Below, in pieces: positions 44,372 through 53,848 of a DNA stretch of 64,000 nucleotides (the first letter of the stretch is position 1; every line of letters starts with the position of its first letter). The DNA is from Exobacillus caeni (GTDB lineage Bacteria; Bacillota; Bacilli; Bacillales; Guptibacillaceae). The notes under the pieces are model-generated. The model had not been told where the DNA came from. It did not search any database and worked only from the letters and a program-made list of their open reading frames with translations. The stretch spans positions 62,001 to 126,000 of the forward strand of contig NZ_SWLG01000008.1 of NCBI RefSeq assembly GCF_005747095.1, in the 5' to 3' direction. Both the position numbers and the translations under genes were made by a program.

Positions 44372-44995
44372 CTATTCTTTTTCCAGTGCGAGTTTTAGTC
44401 CCAATAAAATCATCACTGAACCGGTCATAAAGTCAAAGAACCTTCCTGTCGATGGCTTTTCAAACCAAACTTTAAATAAATCAAGCAAAAAGACATATAA
44501 AAACAGCCAGATAACCAAAAGAACAATATAAGTCATTCCAAGGAGTAAAAATTGCTGGACCGTTTGATCGCCAGGCGTTACAAACTGAGGTAAAAACGTT
44601 AAGAAAAACACAGTGATCTTAGGGTTAAGAACATTTGTTAATACACCCTGCAGGTAACAGGATTTCGTCGAAACTACTTGTGACTTTTTCGTAACGGCGA
44701 TTTCTTTTTGAGCTGTAAAACCTGTTATGAAAGATTTAACACCGAGATAAACCAGATAAGCTGCTCCGATCCATTTAATGGTCTCATAAATAACGGAAGA
44801 AGCTGCAAGAATCGCAGAAATTCCAATAATCACGGCACATGTATGAACAAAAATTCCAGTCGCCGTTCCAAGCGCTGTTGTTCGCCCGCTTTTACTGCCA
44901 AGTGCAAGCGTGTTTCTGGTCACAAGAACTGTGTCAGCCCCGGGAGTTAAAATTAACGTAACAGCCACCAACACATATAACCAGTAGCTCTCCAT
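44372..44995 (-). CDS. LysE/RhtB family amino acid exporter, copy 2
   Basis: This is 207 residues from ATG 44995; the frame is open to 45121 but that part is not family-like, and GGAAGG precedes the ATG. It starts M-E-S-Y-W-L-Y-V and has L-T-P-G-A-D-T-V-L (TPGxD motif of LysE), G-T-A-T-G-I-F and V-L-N-P-K-I-T-V-F-F-L. Six helices are predicted. It is clearly paralogous to the copy at 43493 but diverged enough to suggest a different substrate. Confidence 0.88.
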   Translation of the reverse strand: MESYWLYVLVAVTLILTPGADTVLVTRNTLALGSKSGRTTALGTATGIFVHTCAVIIGISAILAASSVIYETIKWIGAAYLVYLGVKSFITGFTAQKEIAVTKKSQVVSTKSCYLQGVLTNVLNPKITVFFLTFLPQFVTPGDQTVQQFLLLGMTYIVLLVIWLFLYVFLLDLFKVWFEKPSTGRFFDFMTGSVMILLGLKLALEKE

Positions 44996-45150
44996 CCTTT
45001 GTCTTCCTTCCATCTTTTTTTCAACTATTGTATCATCTTCATAAAAAAAAGTTAATTTTTCTCTAATATAATTAAATATTGCTCTTTTCGGGAAAGAGAA
45101 AAGTATATATACACCCCCCACCCTATTTTTGAAGAGAAAGGAGCAATATT

Positions 45151-46593
45151 TTGCAGAAACAACTAACGATAGTCCAACAAAACGATACGCATGGTCACTT
45201 TAAACCGCATTTAGAATTTGTTTGGAATGCGAGCGGTTTCGAATTAAAAAAGACAAGGGGAATTGGAACTGCTGCAGGTTATGTTAAAGGTTTAAAAGAA
45301 ACTAACCCAAACCTCCTTTTTATGGATAGTGGTGATATTTTCCATGGCACCGCGCCTCTCGTACAATCAAAGGGAGATGTTGCCGTTCCTATTCTAAATG
45401 CCCTGGAATTGGATGCATTTGTCCCCGGCAATTGGGACTTTGCCTATGGTAAGGAGCAACTTGGAAAGTTAGTCAAAGAACTGGATGCTTCTGCAGTTGC
45501 CTGTAATTTGTTAGATGATTCAACAGAAACTCCATTTCTTGAACCATATGTTGTTAAAAAAACTGACAATGGACTAAAGATAGGCGTGATTGGCCTGACG
45601 TACCCATATGAAGATAAAATTATGCACAATCATTTTTCAGAAGGATTAATATTCTCAAAAGGATTGGAACAGCTTCCAAAACATATCGATAAGCTGAAGG
45701 CCAACGAAAATGTCGATTTAATCGTAGTTTTAAGCCATATGGGCCTCCCCCTTGATGTAAAGCTCTGTTCTGAGGTGAAAGGGATAGATGTTTTATTAAG
45801 CGGGCATAGCCACGACCGAACAAGAAAGCCAATTGTTAAAAATGGAACAATCATTATCCAGTCAGGCTCTCATGGCTCGTTCCTGGGTAGATTGGATTTA
45901 ACAATTGAAAACAAAAATGTGGTGGACTATTCCCACCAGTTCATTTCTTTATATGAACCTTCTATTCCTGATGATCAAACGGTGACAAGCCTTGTCCAGG
46001 AATTATTCGAGCCTTATGAAAGAGAGCATAATGAAACGGTAGGCAAAACGGCAACAACACTGCATCGGATGACGTTAGAAGAAGCGCCTATGGACCGCTT
46101 GATCACAGATGCATATCTTCATTCGGTCGAAGGAGATATGGCATTATCACATGGATGGCGTTATGGAGTACCGGTAGCTCCGGGAAGTATCACTCTGAAC
46201 GATTTGTTTCAAATCATTCCAACTAATCCGGAATTATTTACAGTTGAACTCAAGGGTTCAGAAATCTATGACATGTTTGAAGCGAACCTTGATCATGTTT
46301 ATGCAAGAGATCCCTATAACCAAATGGGCGGCTATGTTCTGAGAACAAGCGGTGTTCGAATGACTTTTAAACCATATAATCCCAGGGGTGCCAGGATACA
46401 AACTATCTTTATTAACGGCAGACCTCTTGATGAAAATACAACCTATAAAATTGTTGCGGCCGGCCAACAAACGTTAAAGAAGTTTGAGAAATTGAAGAAC
46501 TATCAAAACATCCATTCGATCGAAGTATTGAAAAAGTATATAAGCTCCCTTTCTCCAGTAGATGTAAAAATGGGAGACATAGAGTCCGTATAA
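45151..46593 (+). CDS. Cytoplasmic metallophosphatase / 5'-nucleotidase
   Basis: This is 480 residues from TTG 45151 behind GAAAGGAGC. The calcineurin-like metallophosphatase domain has the metal ligands N-D-T-H-G-H, M-D-S-G-D-I-F-H-G, V-P-G-N-W-D-F, L-S-H-M-G and G-H-S-H-D-R. The C-terminal 5'-nucleotidase domain (about residues 290-460) ends with I-V-A-A-G-Q-Q. There is no signal peptide, unlike most 5'-nucleotidases of this type, so it acts inside the cell on a nucleotide or related phosphate ester. A 127-nt palindrome begins right after its stop. Confidence 0.85.
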   Translation: MQKQLTIVQQNDTHGHFKPHLEFVWNASGFELKKTRGIGTAAGYVKGLKETNPNLLFMDSGDIFHGTAPLVQSKGDVAVPILNALELDAFVPGNWDFAYGKEQLGKLVKELDASAVACNLLDDSTETPFLEPYVVKKTDNGLKIGVIGLTYPYEDKIMHNHFSEGLIFSKGLEQLPKHIDKLKANENVDLIVVLSHMGLPLDVKLCSEVKGIDVLLSGHSHDRTRKPIVKNGTIIIQSGSHGSFLGRLDLTIENKNVVDYSHQFISLYEPSIPDDQTVTSLVQELFEPYEREHNETVGKTATTLHRMTLEEAPMDRLITDAYLHSVEGDMALSHGWRYGVPVAPGSITLNDLFQIIPTNPELFTVELKGSEIYDMFEANLDHVYARDPYNQMGGYVLRTSGVRMTFKPYNPRGARIQTIFINGRPLDENTTYKIVAAGQQTLKKFEKLKNYQNIHSIEVLKKYISSLSPVDVKMGDIESV

Positions 46594-46596
46594 GAA

Positions 46597-46723
46597 AAGT
46601 TGCTGACTCAAAAGCAAAGTGCCAGGCTCCTCTAACATAGTATCTAGATGAACACTTGTACAAGTTCATCTAAATACTATGCTAACCAGAGAGAGCCAGA
46701 CACTTATGAGTCAGCAGTTTTTT
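46597..46723. repeat. 127-nt imperfect palindrome, possible mobile or MITE-like element
   Basis: The two arms pair along almost their whole length about the centre ACTTGTACAAGT at 46654-46665. The outer ends TGCTGACTCA (46601) and TGAGTCAGCA (46707) match exactly, and the middle segments TAACATAGTAT..TAGATGAA match with a few changes. A T-run follows on the plus strand, so it can also end transcription of the 5'-nucleotidase gene. It is much longer than a normal terminator. Confidence 0.65.
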
Positions 46724-46751
46724 ATAACGTTGTATTAGCAATTTGAAATGC

Positions 46752-47324
46752 TCAGCGTAAGGACAATATATTTTCTAACGTTTCCTTATTAACGGCTCCT
46801 GCAATTACTTTTTCTACATTGCCATCTTTATCAAGAATATAGCTCGTCGGATAACTTTGGATTTGATACACTTTCTCTACTTTACCCTTTTTATCCAAAA
46901 TGACCGGGAACGTCAATCCGTATTTTTCCACGAACGGATCAACATCCTTCTCGCTGCGTTCTATTTTTGTTAGATTGACCCCGATTATCTCTACTTTATC
47001 ATTTCCGTTTTCTATGTAGTATTCTTGTAGCTCTGGCAGTTCTTTTTTACATGGGGGACACCATGTAGCCCAGAAGTTAAGTACTACTTTTTTTCCTCTG
47101 TAGTCACTTAGCTTTACCTTTTTACCGTCAATAGTCTGTAATGAGAAGTCCGGCGCTTTACTTCCTTCCTTTATCCCGGCTCCATTACTATCAGACAATG
47201 AATAACCTTTTATCGCATCATTATTAATTGTGCTGTTATTCATAGGGATACCGCTTATTTCTAGCAGCAAAACAATGGCTAAAATCGCTATGATCGCAAA
47301 GGGAAAAATCTTTCTCACTAACAA
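46752..47324 (-). CDS. ResA/TlpA-type thiol-disulfide oxidoreductase
   Basis: This is 190 residues from TTG 47324, eight bases after GGAGG; the frame is open to 47372. A single N-terminal membrane helix is followed by a thioredoxin fold with A-P-D-F-S-L-Q-T-I-D-G, the active site N-F-W-A-T-W-C-P-P-C-K-K-E and the cis-proline S-Y-P-T-S-Y-I-L-D. ResA proteins reduce apocytochrome c on the outer face of the membrane. No cytochrome maturation genes are adjacent here, so the exact target is unclear. Confidence 0.88.
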   Translation of the reverse strand: MLVRKIFPFAIIAILAIVLLLEISGIPMNNSTINNDAIKGYSLSDSNGAGIKEGSKAPDFSLQTIDGKKVKLSDYRGKKVVLNFWATWCPPCKKELPELQEYYIENGNDKVEIIGVNLTKIERSEKDVDPFVEKYGLTFPVILDKKGKVEKVYQIQSYPTSYILDKDGNVEKVIAGAVNKETLENILSLR

Positions 47325-47403
47325 ATCATGACTCCTCCGAACTAATAATATTATCATTTTAAGGATAAACATGATTTGTTAAGAAATGATGAAGTAAAAC
47401 CTA

Positions 47404-47898
47404 TTAAATAAAAAGAACATATAAATACCATAATGAAACTATACTTAATCCGCTTAACACAAATCCTTCCTTTGAAGATCCTGTTTTTATAAAAATTGGA
47501 AAACGAACTCTTATAGGCAAAGGATAAAAGAGCTTGATTCCTCTAACTGTTAAAGCATCCAGGATATAATGGCTGATCATTCCTGCCAATATCCCGTTTT
47601 GGACAACATCATTACTTGCCAACGGCAAATAAGATACAAGCCAGTTAACAAAGAAAAGAAAAAATAAGCTATGCGTTACCGTCCGGTGGCCAAAAAAAGC
47701 AGCGATCCGTTTGGATAACGCCTTAGTTTTTCTCCCTGCAGTTGAGCCCGGGTGGCATATATCTGGGAGTATGGAGCCTACTAAACTGCTTCCTATTAAC
47801 AGGAAGCTTTGAGAAATTTCAAGTGAAGTGCCAAAAGAATAATAGTGGACAACAGAACCAATGCAGATGCCTCCAAGTAAATGTGTTTTACCTTCCAT
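47404..47898 (-). CDS. YdjM-like membrane-bound metal-dependent hydrolase
   Basis: This is 164 residues with four membrane helices. The pattern is M-E-G-K-T-H-L-L-G-G-I at the start, L-P-D-I-C-H-P-G-S, G-H-R-T-V-T-H-S and I-S-H-Y-I-L-D-A-L-T, matching the conserved His/Asp residues of the YdjM/YvsG family. The family is annotated as inner-membrane metal-dependent hydrolase; the E. coli member is under LexA control. No LexA box is seen upstream here. Function is unclear. Confidence 0.85.
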   Translation of the reverse strand: MEGKTHLLGGICIGSVVHYYSFGTSLEISQSFLLIGSSLVGSILPDICHPGSTAGRKTKALSKRIAAFFGHRTVTHSLFFLFFVNWLVSYLPLASNDVVQNGILAGMISHYILDALTVRGIKLFYPLPIRVRFPIFIKTGSSKEGFVLSGLSIVSLWYLYVLFI

Positions 47899-47971
47899 TT
47901 ACTCCTCCCCCTTTCATTCTTAGTTGATAAGATACATAATGATGTTATGGTAAACTAATGAGATGGAGTTT

Positions 47972-48253
47972 TTAAACGTTGTATTTTATATTGTTAATCT
48001 CTTCTTTCTTTTGAAAAGCAGTGTGAAGGTCCACTCCATACACATTGGCAAGTGCAAGAACATAATATAAAACGTCTGAAAGCTCTTCATCTATTGTGCC
48101 TTTAATGCTAGATTGTTGGTCATAGCGCTTTTCTTTCCGTATCGCTTCAGATAACTCTCCTACCTCTTCAATCAATTTCTGGAAGTAGCCATGTGCCATT
48201 TCAGTGTTAAAATCTTTATCCTTTATGTATGTTTGAAGCTCTTTAAGTGTCAT
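47972..48253 (-). CDS. MazG-like nucleotide pyrophosphohydrolase
   Basis: This is 93 residues with the MazG helical core: K-L-I-E-E-V-G-E-L-S-E-A-I-R then D-E-E-L-S-D-V-L-Y-Y-V-L-A-L-A, the E-E-x-x-E...E-x-x-D magnesium-binding set. Such small single-domain enzymes hydrolyse nucleoside triphosphates to monophosphate and pyrophosphate, cleaning the pool. ATG 48253 follows GGGGAAGAGATAAGG. It lies downstream of parC after a terminator. Confidence 0.88.
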   Translation of the reverse strand: MTLKELQTYIKDKDFNTEMAHGYFQKLIEEVGELSEAIRKEKRYDQQSSIKGTIDEELSDVLYYVLALANVYGVDLHTAFQKKEEINNIKYNV

Positions 48254-48276
48254 CCTTATCTCTTCCCCTTCTCGTT

Positions 48277-48305
48277 AAAGAAATAGAGCAGCCGACCGGC
48301 TGCTC
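48277..48305 (-). terminator. Terminator of parC
   Basis: GAGCAGCCG pairs with CGGCTGCTC with a two-base loop; it overlaps the end of parC, and T-rich sequence follows on the minus strand. Confidence 0.8.
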
Positions 48306-50739
48306 ATTCTTCATTTGTTTCTTTTTCTTCCTTCCATACTTTCGAGACATCACCTGCAACACTCACATCAACAACAAACGAGCCATTGCTGTATCGGTCA
48401 TTTGATCGCAATGTGGTCGGGTCTACTTCGATGAGTTCTCCTTTTTCTGTTTTAATCATAACAAGGTCATTTTTCGTTACTAGCTTAAGTCCTACCACTC
48501 GATGTGGATTGGATTTTAGTTCCCTTAGCATCACTACACCACGGTTCGTACGTGATCCTTGTTCAAATTCGGTTAGCGGCATCTTTTTTACTGCCCCGCG
48601 ATGTGTTATTAACACAAGATTAGCAGGCACATCTGGTTCAATCACACAGGCACTTACGACATAGTCTTCTTTCTTCAGGTTAATGCCTTTCACTCCTGAA
48701 GCACGCTGGCCTACGATATTGACTTCTTCTTCTTTGAAGCGAAGTGCATAGCCTCCATGAGTTGCCACCATTAACTCATTGTTGCCATCTGTCTGATAAA
48801 CATCTACTAATTCGTCGCCTTTTTTCAGCTTTAACGCCATCAGCGGCTTGGAGTAGCGCTGGGCTTTATATTTTGATAGTTCTGTTTTCTTGACCATTCC
48901 CTGTTTTGATATAAATAAAAGGAACTGATCTTCCTTAAATTCTTTTATCTCCATTGCTTCGATGATCTCTTCATCTGAATCGATGCTGATCAGGTTAGCA
49001 ACATGCTGGCCGAGATCTTTCCACCTAATGTCTGGCAGTTCATGAACAGGAAGATAGAGGTAACTGCCTTTGTTTGTAAATAAAAGTAGCGTATTTGTCG
49101 TATTACCTTCAAACATTCTTAGTATACGATCCGTTTCTTTCATGCCAAAGTCTTTTCCGTTGGAGGCAGCATACGAACGAGGGCTTGTCCGTTTCACATA
49201 ACCATCTTTCGTTACCGTTATGATTACATCTTCAGAAGGAACGGTAACTTCGAGGCTCACTTTAATTTCCTCAATCTTGGCTTCAATCTTTGTCATCCTG
49301 TCATCTGCATACTTTTTACGTATAGCGGAAAGTTCCTTCTTAATAACTCCGATCAACTTTTTCTCGCTGTTTAAAATTGCTTGCAGACTCTTAATAGTCT
49401 TCGCAAGCTCTTCTGCTTCTTTTTCAAGTGTTGTGATGTCCGTATTTGTTAAACGATAAAGCTGCAATGTAACGATTGCTTCAGCCTGTGCTTCTGTAAA
49501 TTCATATGCTTTGATCAAATTATTCTTCGCGTCCCTTTTATCTGTGGAAGAACGGATCGTTTTGATCACTTCGTCGAGAATAGAGATAGCTTTGATCAAG
49601 CCTTCCACAACATGCTGGCGCTCTAAAGCTTTTCTTAGCTCGAACTCTGAGCGGTTCGTTACAACTTCTTTTTGATGCCCAATATATGCTTTCAAAATCT
49701 TTTTTAATCCCATTAGCTTTGGGGTTTTATTATAGATTGCTACCATGTTGTAGTTGTAAGTGATCTGTAGGTCTGTTGCTTTATATAGAAAATTCAAGAT
49801 TCCGTCTGCATCCGCATCCTTTTTAAGTTCGATAACAAAGCGCAGTCCAGTGCGGTCAGTCTCATCCCGGACTTCAGCAATTCCTTCTACTTTCCGGTCA
49901 ACGCGAAGTTCATCGATTTTCTTGATGAGATTCGCTTTATTTACTTCATAAGGAATTTCAGTTATTACGATTTGCTGGCGGCCACCGCGCACTTCTTCTA
50001 CATCAGCTTTTCCACGCAGGATAAACTTTCCTTTACCAGTTTCAAAGGCCTTTTTGATTCCGTCCAAGCCCTGGGCGATACCCCCGGTTGGGAAATCAGG
50101 GCCTTTAATATGCTTCATTAAATCATCGACCGAGCAATCCGGCTTTTCCATTTGCATGATTGCCGCATCGATCACTTCCCCAAGGTTATGAGGTGGTATA
50201 TCAGTAGCATATCCAGCGGAAATACCAGTTGAACCGTTAACTAGCAGGTTCGGGAACCTTGCCGGAAGAACGACAGGCTCTTTTTGAGTGTCATCGAAGT
50301 TAGGCGCAAATTCTACTGTGTTTTTCTCAATATCACTGAGCAGCTCAGAAGCTATGGCCGAAAGGCGTGCTTCTGTGTAACGCATTGCAGCTGGAGGATC
50401 TCCGTCAACACTACCGTTGTTCCCATGCATTTCTATTAAAACATTACGAACCTTCCATTCCTGACTCATCCTCACCATCGCCTCATAGACCGAAGAATCT
50501 CCATGCGGATGGAAGTTTCCGATCACGTTACCAACCGTTTTGGCTGATTTCCGGAACGGTTTATCATGTGTATTGTTATCCTGGTACATCGCATATAAAA
50601 TACGGCGTTGTACCGGTTTTAATCCGTCCCTTGCATCTGGCAGCGCACGGTCTTGAATAATATATTTACTATAGCGCCCAAAGGCGTCGCCAAGGACGTC
50701 CTCAAGCGGCAGGTCTAAAAACTTCTCTGCTTGCGCCAA
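48304..50739 (-). CDS. parC: DNA topoisomerase IV subunit A
   Basis: This is 811 residues, the normal size of Gram-positive ParC (GrlA). The start L-P-L-E-D-V-L-G-D-A-F-G-R-Y-S-K-Y-I-I-Q-D-R-A-L-P-D-A-R-D-G is the diagnostic ParC start; the quinolone-resistance region reads H-P-H-G-D-S-S-V-Y-E, with the catalytic tyrosine in R-Y-T-E-A-R-L. The C-terminal part is a beta-pinwheel. Together with ParE it decatenates daughter chromosomes. It begins two bases after parE ends, so the two are co-translated from one mRNA under a LexA box. GTG/TTG-type codon use is normal. Confidence 0.97.
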   Translation of the reverse strand: MAQAEKFLDLPLEDVLGDAFGRYSKYIIQDRALPDARDGLKPVQRRILYAMYQDNNTHDKPFRKSAKTVGNVIGNFHPHGDSSVYEAMVRMSQEWKVRNVLIEMHGNNGSVDGDPPAAMRYTEARLSAIASELLSDIEKNTVEFAPNFDDTQKEPVVLPARFPNLLVNGSTGISAGYATDIPPHNLGEVIDAAIMQMEKPDCSVDDLMKHIKGPDFPTGGIAQGLDGIKKAFETGKGKFILRGKADVEEVRGGRQQIVITEIPYEVNKANLIKKIDELRVDRKVEGIAEVRDETDRTGLRFVIELKKDADADGILNFLYKATDLQITYNYNMVAIYNKTPKLMGLKKILKAYIGHQKEVVTNRSEFELRKALERQHVVEGLIKAISILDEVIKTIRSSTDKRDAKNNLIKAYEFTEAQAEAIVTLQLYRLTNTDITTLEKEAEELAKTIKSLQAILNSEKKLIGVIKKELSAIRKKYADDRMTKIEAKIEEIKVSLEVTVPSEDVIITVTKDGYVKRTSPRSYAASNGKDFGMKETDRILRMFEGNTTNTLLLFTNKGSYLYLPVHELPDIRWKDLGQHVANLISIDSDEEIIEAMEIKEFKEDQFLLFISKQGMVKKTELSKYKAQRYSKPLMALKLKKGDELVDVYQTDGNNELMVATHGGYALRFKEEEVNIVGQRASGVKGINLKKEDYVVSACVIEPDVPANLVLITHRGAVKKMPLTEFEQGSRTNRGVVMLRELKSNPHRVVGLKLVTKNDLVMIKTEKGELIEVDPTTLRSNDRYSNGSFVVDVSVAGDVSKVWKEEKETNEE

Positions 50740-50741
50740 AG

Positions 50742-52709
50742 TTACGCCTCCTCAATGACTGAAATATTTTCATTGTCTAAGATATTGGTATCTTCATCGA
50801 TGCCAAATGCAACATTGGATTCGATCCATTGTCTCCTTGGCTCAACTTTATCACCCATCAATACAGAAACACGGCGCTCTGCACGGGCAACATCTTCAAT
50901 TTTCACTCTTACAAGAGTACGGGTCTCAGGGTCCATCGTCGTTTCCCAGAGCTGATCGGCATTCATCTCGCCAAGGCCTTTGTAACGTTGAATGGTATAG
51001 CCTTTACCTACTTTTTTAATCGCTTCTTTCATGCCGTCTTCATCCCACGCATATTCTACCACTTCTTTTTTGCCTTTTCCTTTGCTTATTTTATAAAGCG
51101 GAGGAAGAGCGATATATACTTTTCCAGCTTCGATCAACTGTCTCATATAACGGTAGAAGAACGTCAACAACAATACCTGGATGTGGGCTCCATCAGTATC
51201 GGCATCCGTCATGATCACCACTTTATCGTAGTTAATATCGTTAATATCAAAGTCAGGTCCTACACCTGCGCCGATCGCATGGATAATCGTATTGATTTCT
51301 TCATTTTTAAAAATATCCTGAAGCTTTGCTTTTTCGGTGTTAATAACCTTACCTCTAAGAGGAAGGATCGCCTGGAAACGTCTATCTCGTCCCTGTTTTG
51401 CCGAACCGCCTGCTGAGTCACCCTCTACAAGATAAAGTTCATTTTTAGCAGGGTTCCTTGAAGTGGCAGGTGTTAATTTACCACTGAGAATCGTTTCTTT
51501 CCTTTTGCCTTTTTTACCTGAACGAGCGTCTTCACGAGCTTTCCTTGCAGCTTCTCTTGCCTGTGCAGCTTTGATTGCTTTTCGGATCAGCATTTCACTC
51601 GTTTGTGGATTTTCTTCAAGGAAGTAAGAGAATTGTCCTGAAACGATTGAATCAACAGCAGAACGCGCTTCACTTGTACCGAGTTTACTTTTCGTTTGCC
51701 CCTCGAATTGAAGCAGCTCTTCCGGGATCCTTACAGAAACAATCGCTGTAAAGCCTTCTCTGATATCGTTTCCATCAAGGTTTTTATCTTTTTCCTTTAA
51801 AAGGCCTACTTTACGTGCGTAGTCATTCATAACACGGGTGACTGCTGTTTTCATTCCTGACTCATGCGTACCGCCGTCTTTTGTGCGAACGTTGTTTACA
51901 AAAGAAAGTACGTTTTCCGTAAAACCATCGTTATACTGAAACGCTAACTCAGCCTCAATACCATTGCTTTCGCCTTCAAAGGAAACGACTTTATGAAGAA
52001 CATCTTTTTCCTCATTTAGGTACCCGATGAACGCTTCGATTCCTGTTTCGAAATGAAACACTTCTTTCCGGTCATGGCGTTTATCTTCCAGTTCAATTTT
52101 TAATCCTTTTAAAAGAAATGCCGCTTCACGGAGACGTTCGGTTAACGTATCGTAATTATAATTTGTCACACTGAAGATAAGTGGATCAGGTTTAAAGTGG
52201 ATCGTGGTTCCTGTCTTCCTCGTCTTACCGATATTTTCAAGCGTAGTAACAGGTTTTCCGCCGTTTTCAAAACGCTGCTTAAATGTATGGCCATCACGAT
52301 GAATCGTTACTTCAAGCCATTCAGAAAGTGCATTAACGACGGAAGCACCAACTCCGTGCAAACCTCCACTTGTTTTGTAACCGCCCTGGCCAAATTTACC
52401 GCCTGCATGAAGTATAGTTAAAATGACTTCTGGAGTCGGCTTGCCAAGCTTGTGCATTCCAACAGGCATACCCCGGCCATTGTCCGTCACGCTTATACTG
52501 TTATCTTCATGAATTGTTACTGCAATTTTATCGCCAAACCCAGCAAGCGCTTCATCAACAGAGTTATCTACGATTTCATAAACCAGATGGTGAAGCCCGC
52601 GTGAATCTGTACTTCCAATATACATACCAGGCCTTTTTCGAACGGCTTCAAGTCCCTCGAGCACCTGAATAGTATCGTCATTGTAATCAAACATTGGTTT
52701 TGTTGCCAA
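50742..52709 (-). CDS. parE: DNA topoisomerase IV subunit B
   Basis: This is 655 residues from TTG 52709 behind GAAAGGAGC. The GHKL ATPase has I-V-D-N-S-V-D-E-A, D-N-G-R-G-M-P and G-G-L-H-G-V-G-A-S-V-V-N-A-L-S; the TOPRIM domain has L-V-E-G-D-S-A-G-G-S-A and M-T-D-A-D-T-D-G-A-H-I; P-R-R-Q-W-I ends the protein. It supplies ATP energy to ParC. A consensus LexA box at 52758-52771 lies 49 bases upstream of the start codon. parEC is part of the B. subtilis SOS regulon. Confidence 0.97.
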   Translation of the reverse strand: MATKPMFDYNDDTIQVLEGLEAVRKRPGMYIGSTDSRGLHHLVYEIVDNSVDEALAGFGDKIAVTIHEDNSISVTDNGRGMPVGMHKLGKPTPEVILTILHAGGKFGQGGYKTSGGLHGVGASVVNALSEWLEVTIHRDGHTFKQRFENGGKPVTTLENIGKTRKTGTTIHFKPDPLIFSVTNYNYDTLTERLREAAFLLKGLKIELEDKRHDRKEVFHFETGIEAFIGYLNEEKDVLHKVVSFEGESNGIEAELAFQYNDGFTENVLSFVNNVRTKDGGTHESGMKTAVTRVMNDYARKVGLLKEKDKNLDGNDIREGFTAIVSVRIPEELLQFEGQTKSKLGTSEARSAVDSIVSGQFSYFLEENPQTSEMLIRKAIKAAQAREAARKAREDARSGKKGKRKETILSGKLTPATSRNPAKNELYLVEGDSAGGSAKQGRDRRFQAILPLRGKVINTEKAKLQDIFKNEEINTIIHAIGAGVGPDFDINDINYDKVVIMTDADTDGAHIQVLLLTFFYRYMRQLIEAGKVYIALPPLYKISKGKGKKEVVEYAWDEDGMKEAIKKVGKGYTIQRYKGLGEMNADQLWETTMDPETRTLVRVKIEDVARAERRVSVLMGDKVEPRRQWIESNVAFGIDEDTNILDNENISVIEEA

Positions 52710-52757
52710 AAGATCTTGCTCCTTTCAACATCTCTCTACCTATAAGACTACCATAAG

Positions 52758-52771
52758 CGAACGGATGTTTC
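52758..52771 (-). promoter_or_regulatory. LexA (SOS) box upstream of parE
   Basis: CGAACGGATGTTTC matches the Bacillus LexA consensus CGAACRNRYGTTYC at every position. It lies 49 bases upstream of the parE start codon, and parEC is a known LexA target in B. subtilis. Confidence 0.8.
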
Positions 52772-52811
52772 CATTTTTTTATCCGATTCGAACTCAGCGA
52801 TTATAAAAGTA

Positions 52812-52837
52812 TAAAAAAATCCTGCTCTACGGCAGGA
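52812..52837 (-). terminator. Terminator of the 52873 gene
   Basis: CCTGC pairs with GCAGG around TCTACG, followed by seven T residues on the minus strand. Confidence 0.75.
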
Positions 52838-52872
52838 AGAGGTTTTATATCGTTCTGATTTTACCCTATAAT

Positions 52873-53283
52873 CTAATTCTGTTCAATCGTTTTCAGAATA
52901 TGTACGTTTTTCTTTTCATACCCTACCATTACTTCATTGCCCTCTTCGTATGCTTTCCATGTTTCGAAATCAGTTAAGAACGGGGTGTTATCAATGATTA
53001 AATAATAATATGGCTTCATTTCTGAGTCGATCTGATCAGTTTTCGTCTCTTCCGGGTTATCTTTTTCATTTTCGTCAGTTTTGATATCGTCGTTAGCTTT
53101 TTCTTCTTCCTTAGCGTTTCCACTTACTTCCATAACAGGTTTTTCATACCGGACTATTTTTGCATCTATTTCCCCGGCCGTATATTCAAGGTCATCGTCC
53201 CTGTTTTGGTCGAACGCTGTGACTCCTGTTAATAGAATCAAAAGAATTGCGGTAAAGAGCAGTGTCCCTTTTAAATATGCCAT
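52873..53283 (-). CDS. Membrane-anchored or secreted acidic protein of unknown function
   Basis: This is 136 residues. A Sec-type hydrophobic stretch at ~6-24 (L-L-F-T-A-I-L-L-I-L-L-T-G-V-T-A-F) is followed by a highly charged, Glu/Lys/Asp-rich linker (~45 residues) and a C-terminal domain ending Y-Y-Y-L-I-I-D-N-T-P-F-L-T-D-F-E-T-W and V-G-Y-E-K-K-N-V-H-I-L. Cleavage or anchoring is not settled. The C-terminal part may be a small beta-domain. No family recognised. ATG follows GAAAGGAGCTTCCTCG. Confidence 0.7.
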   Translation of the reverse strand: MAYLKGTLLFTAILLILLTGVTAFDQNRDDDLEYTAGEIDAKIVRYEKPVMEVSGNAKEEEKANDDIKTDENEKDNPEETKTDQIDSEMKPYYYLIIDNTPFLTDFETWKAYEEGNEVMVGYEKKNVHILKTIEQN

Positions 53284-53848
53284 CGAGGAAGCTCCTTTCT
53301 TTCTACTATGTTTAAAAGTTTACCACAAAACACTTTTTTGAAGGAGCCAATTCCAACTTGCTAAAAAAACCATATATTTTTAGGAGCATGATCTTATCTC
53401 TGGAACTTCCTATTCTGCTCTCCAATATGTTGTATTGAAATGCAAATAACCGCATGTCCCAATTACTTTATCAATTTCTTTATCGGCTATCCCAAAAAAG
53501 AATTTCAGTCATTTCGTTACTCTCTCAGCTGAATATATGCCAAAACTCTGTTCATTTTAAAGCATTGTAAAGCAGGAAATTTTTTAGGAACTACTTTCAC
53601 AGTCACATTATCACCCCGCTCGTAAAACTTAAAAGCAAATCTTTTAAAATAGTATGTTTTACCTAGTTCTATACAACTTCCTTATTACCTTTTTGGACTT
53701 ACCGATATCTAAGAAGTATTTCGCAACCAATGAATTTTTTTGTCTAAAAAACAGGAACTATATTCGTTAGCTCCTGTCTTTTCGCATTCCCCTTTTCAAC
53801 CCGACAATCATCATTTAAAAACTGAACAAACGTCGTCTCTTGCCCCCT
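53284..53848 (-). other. 565-base gap with no gene seen
   Basis: AT-rich sequence on both strands with no frame over ~30 codons that has a binding site. The only element is a terminator at its right side (53746-53780), belonging to the DUF2087 gene. Confidence 0.45.
53746..53780 (-). terminator. Terminator of the DUF2087 gene
   Basis: ACAGGAACTA pairs with TTAGCTCCTGT with one change; a T-run follows on the minus strand. Confidence 0.75.
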
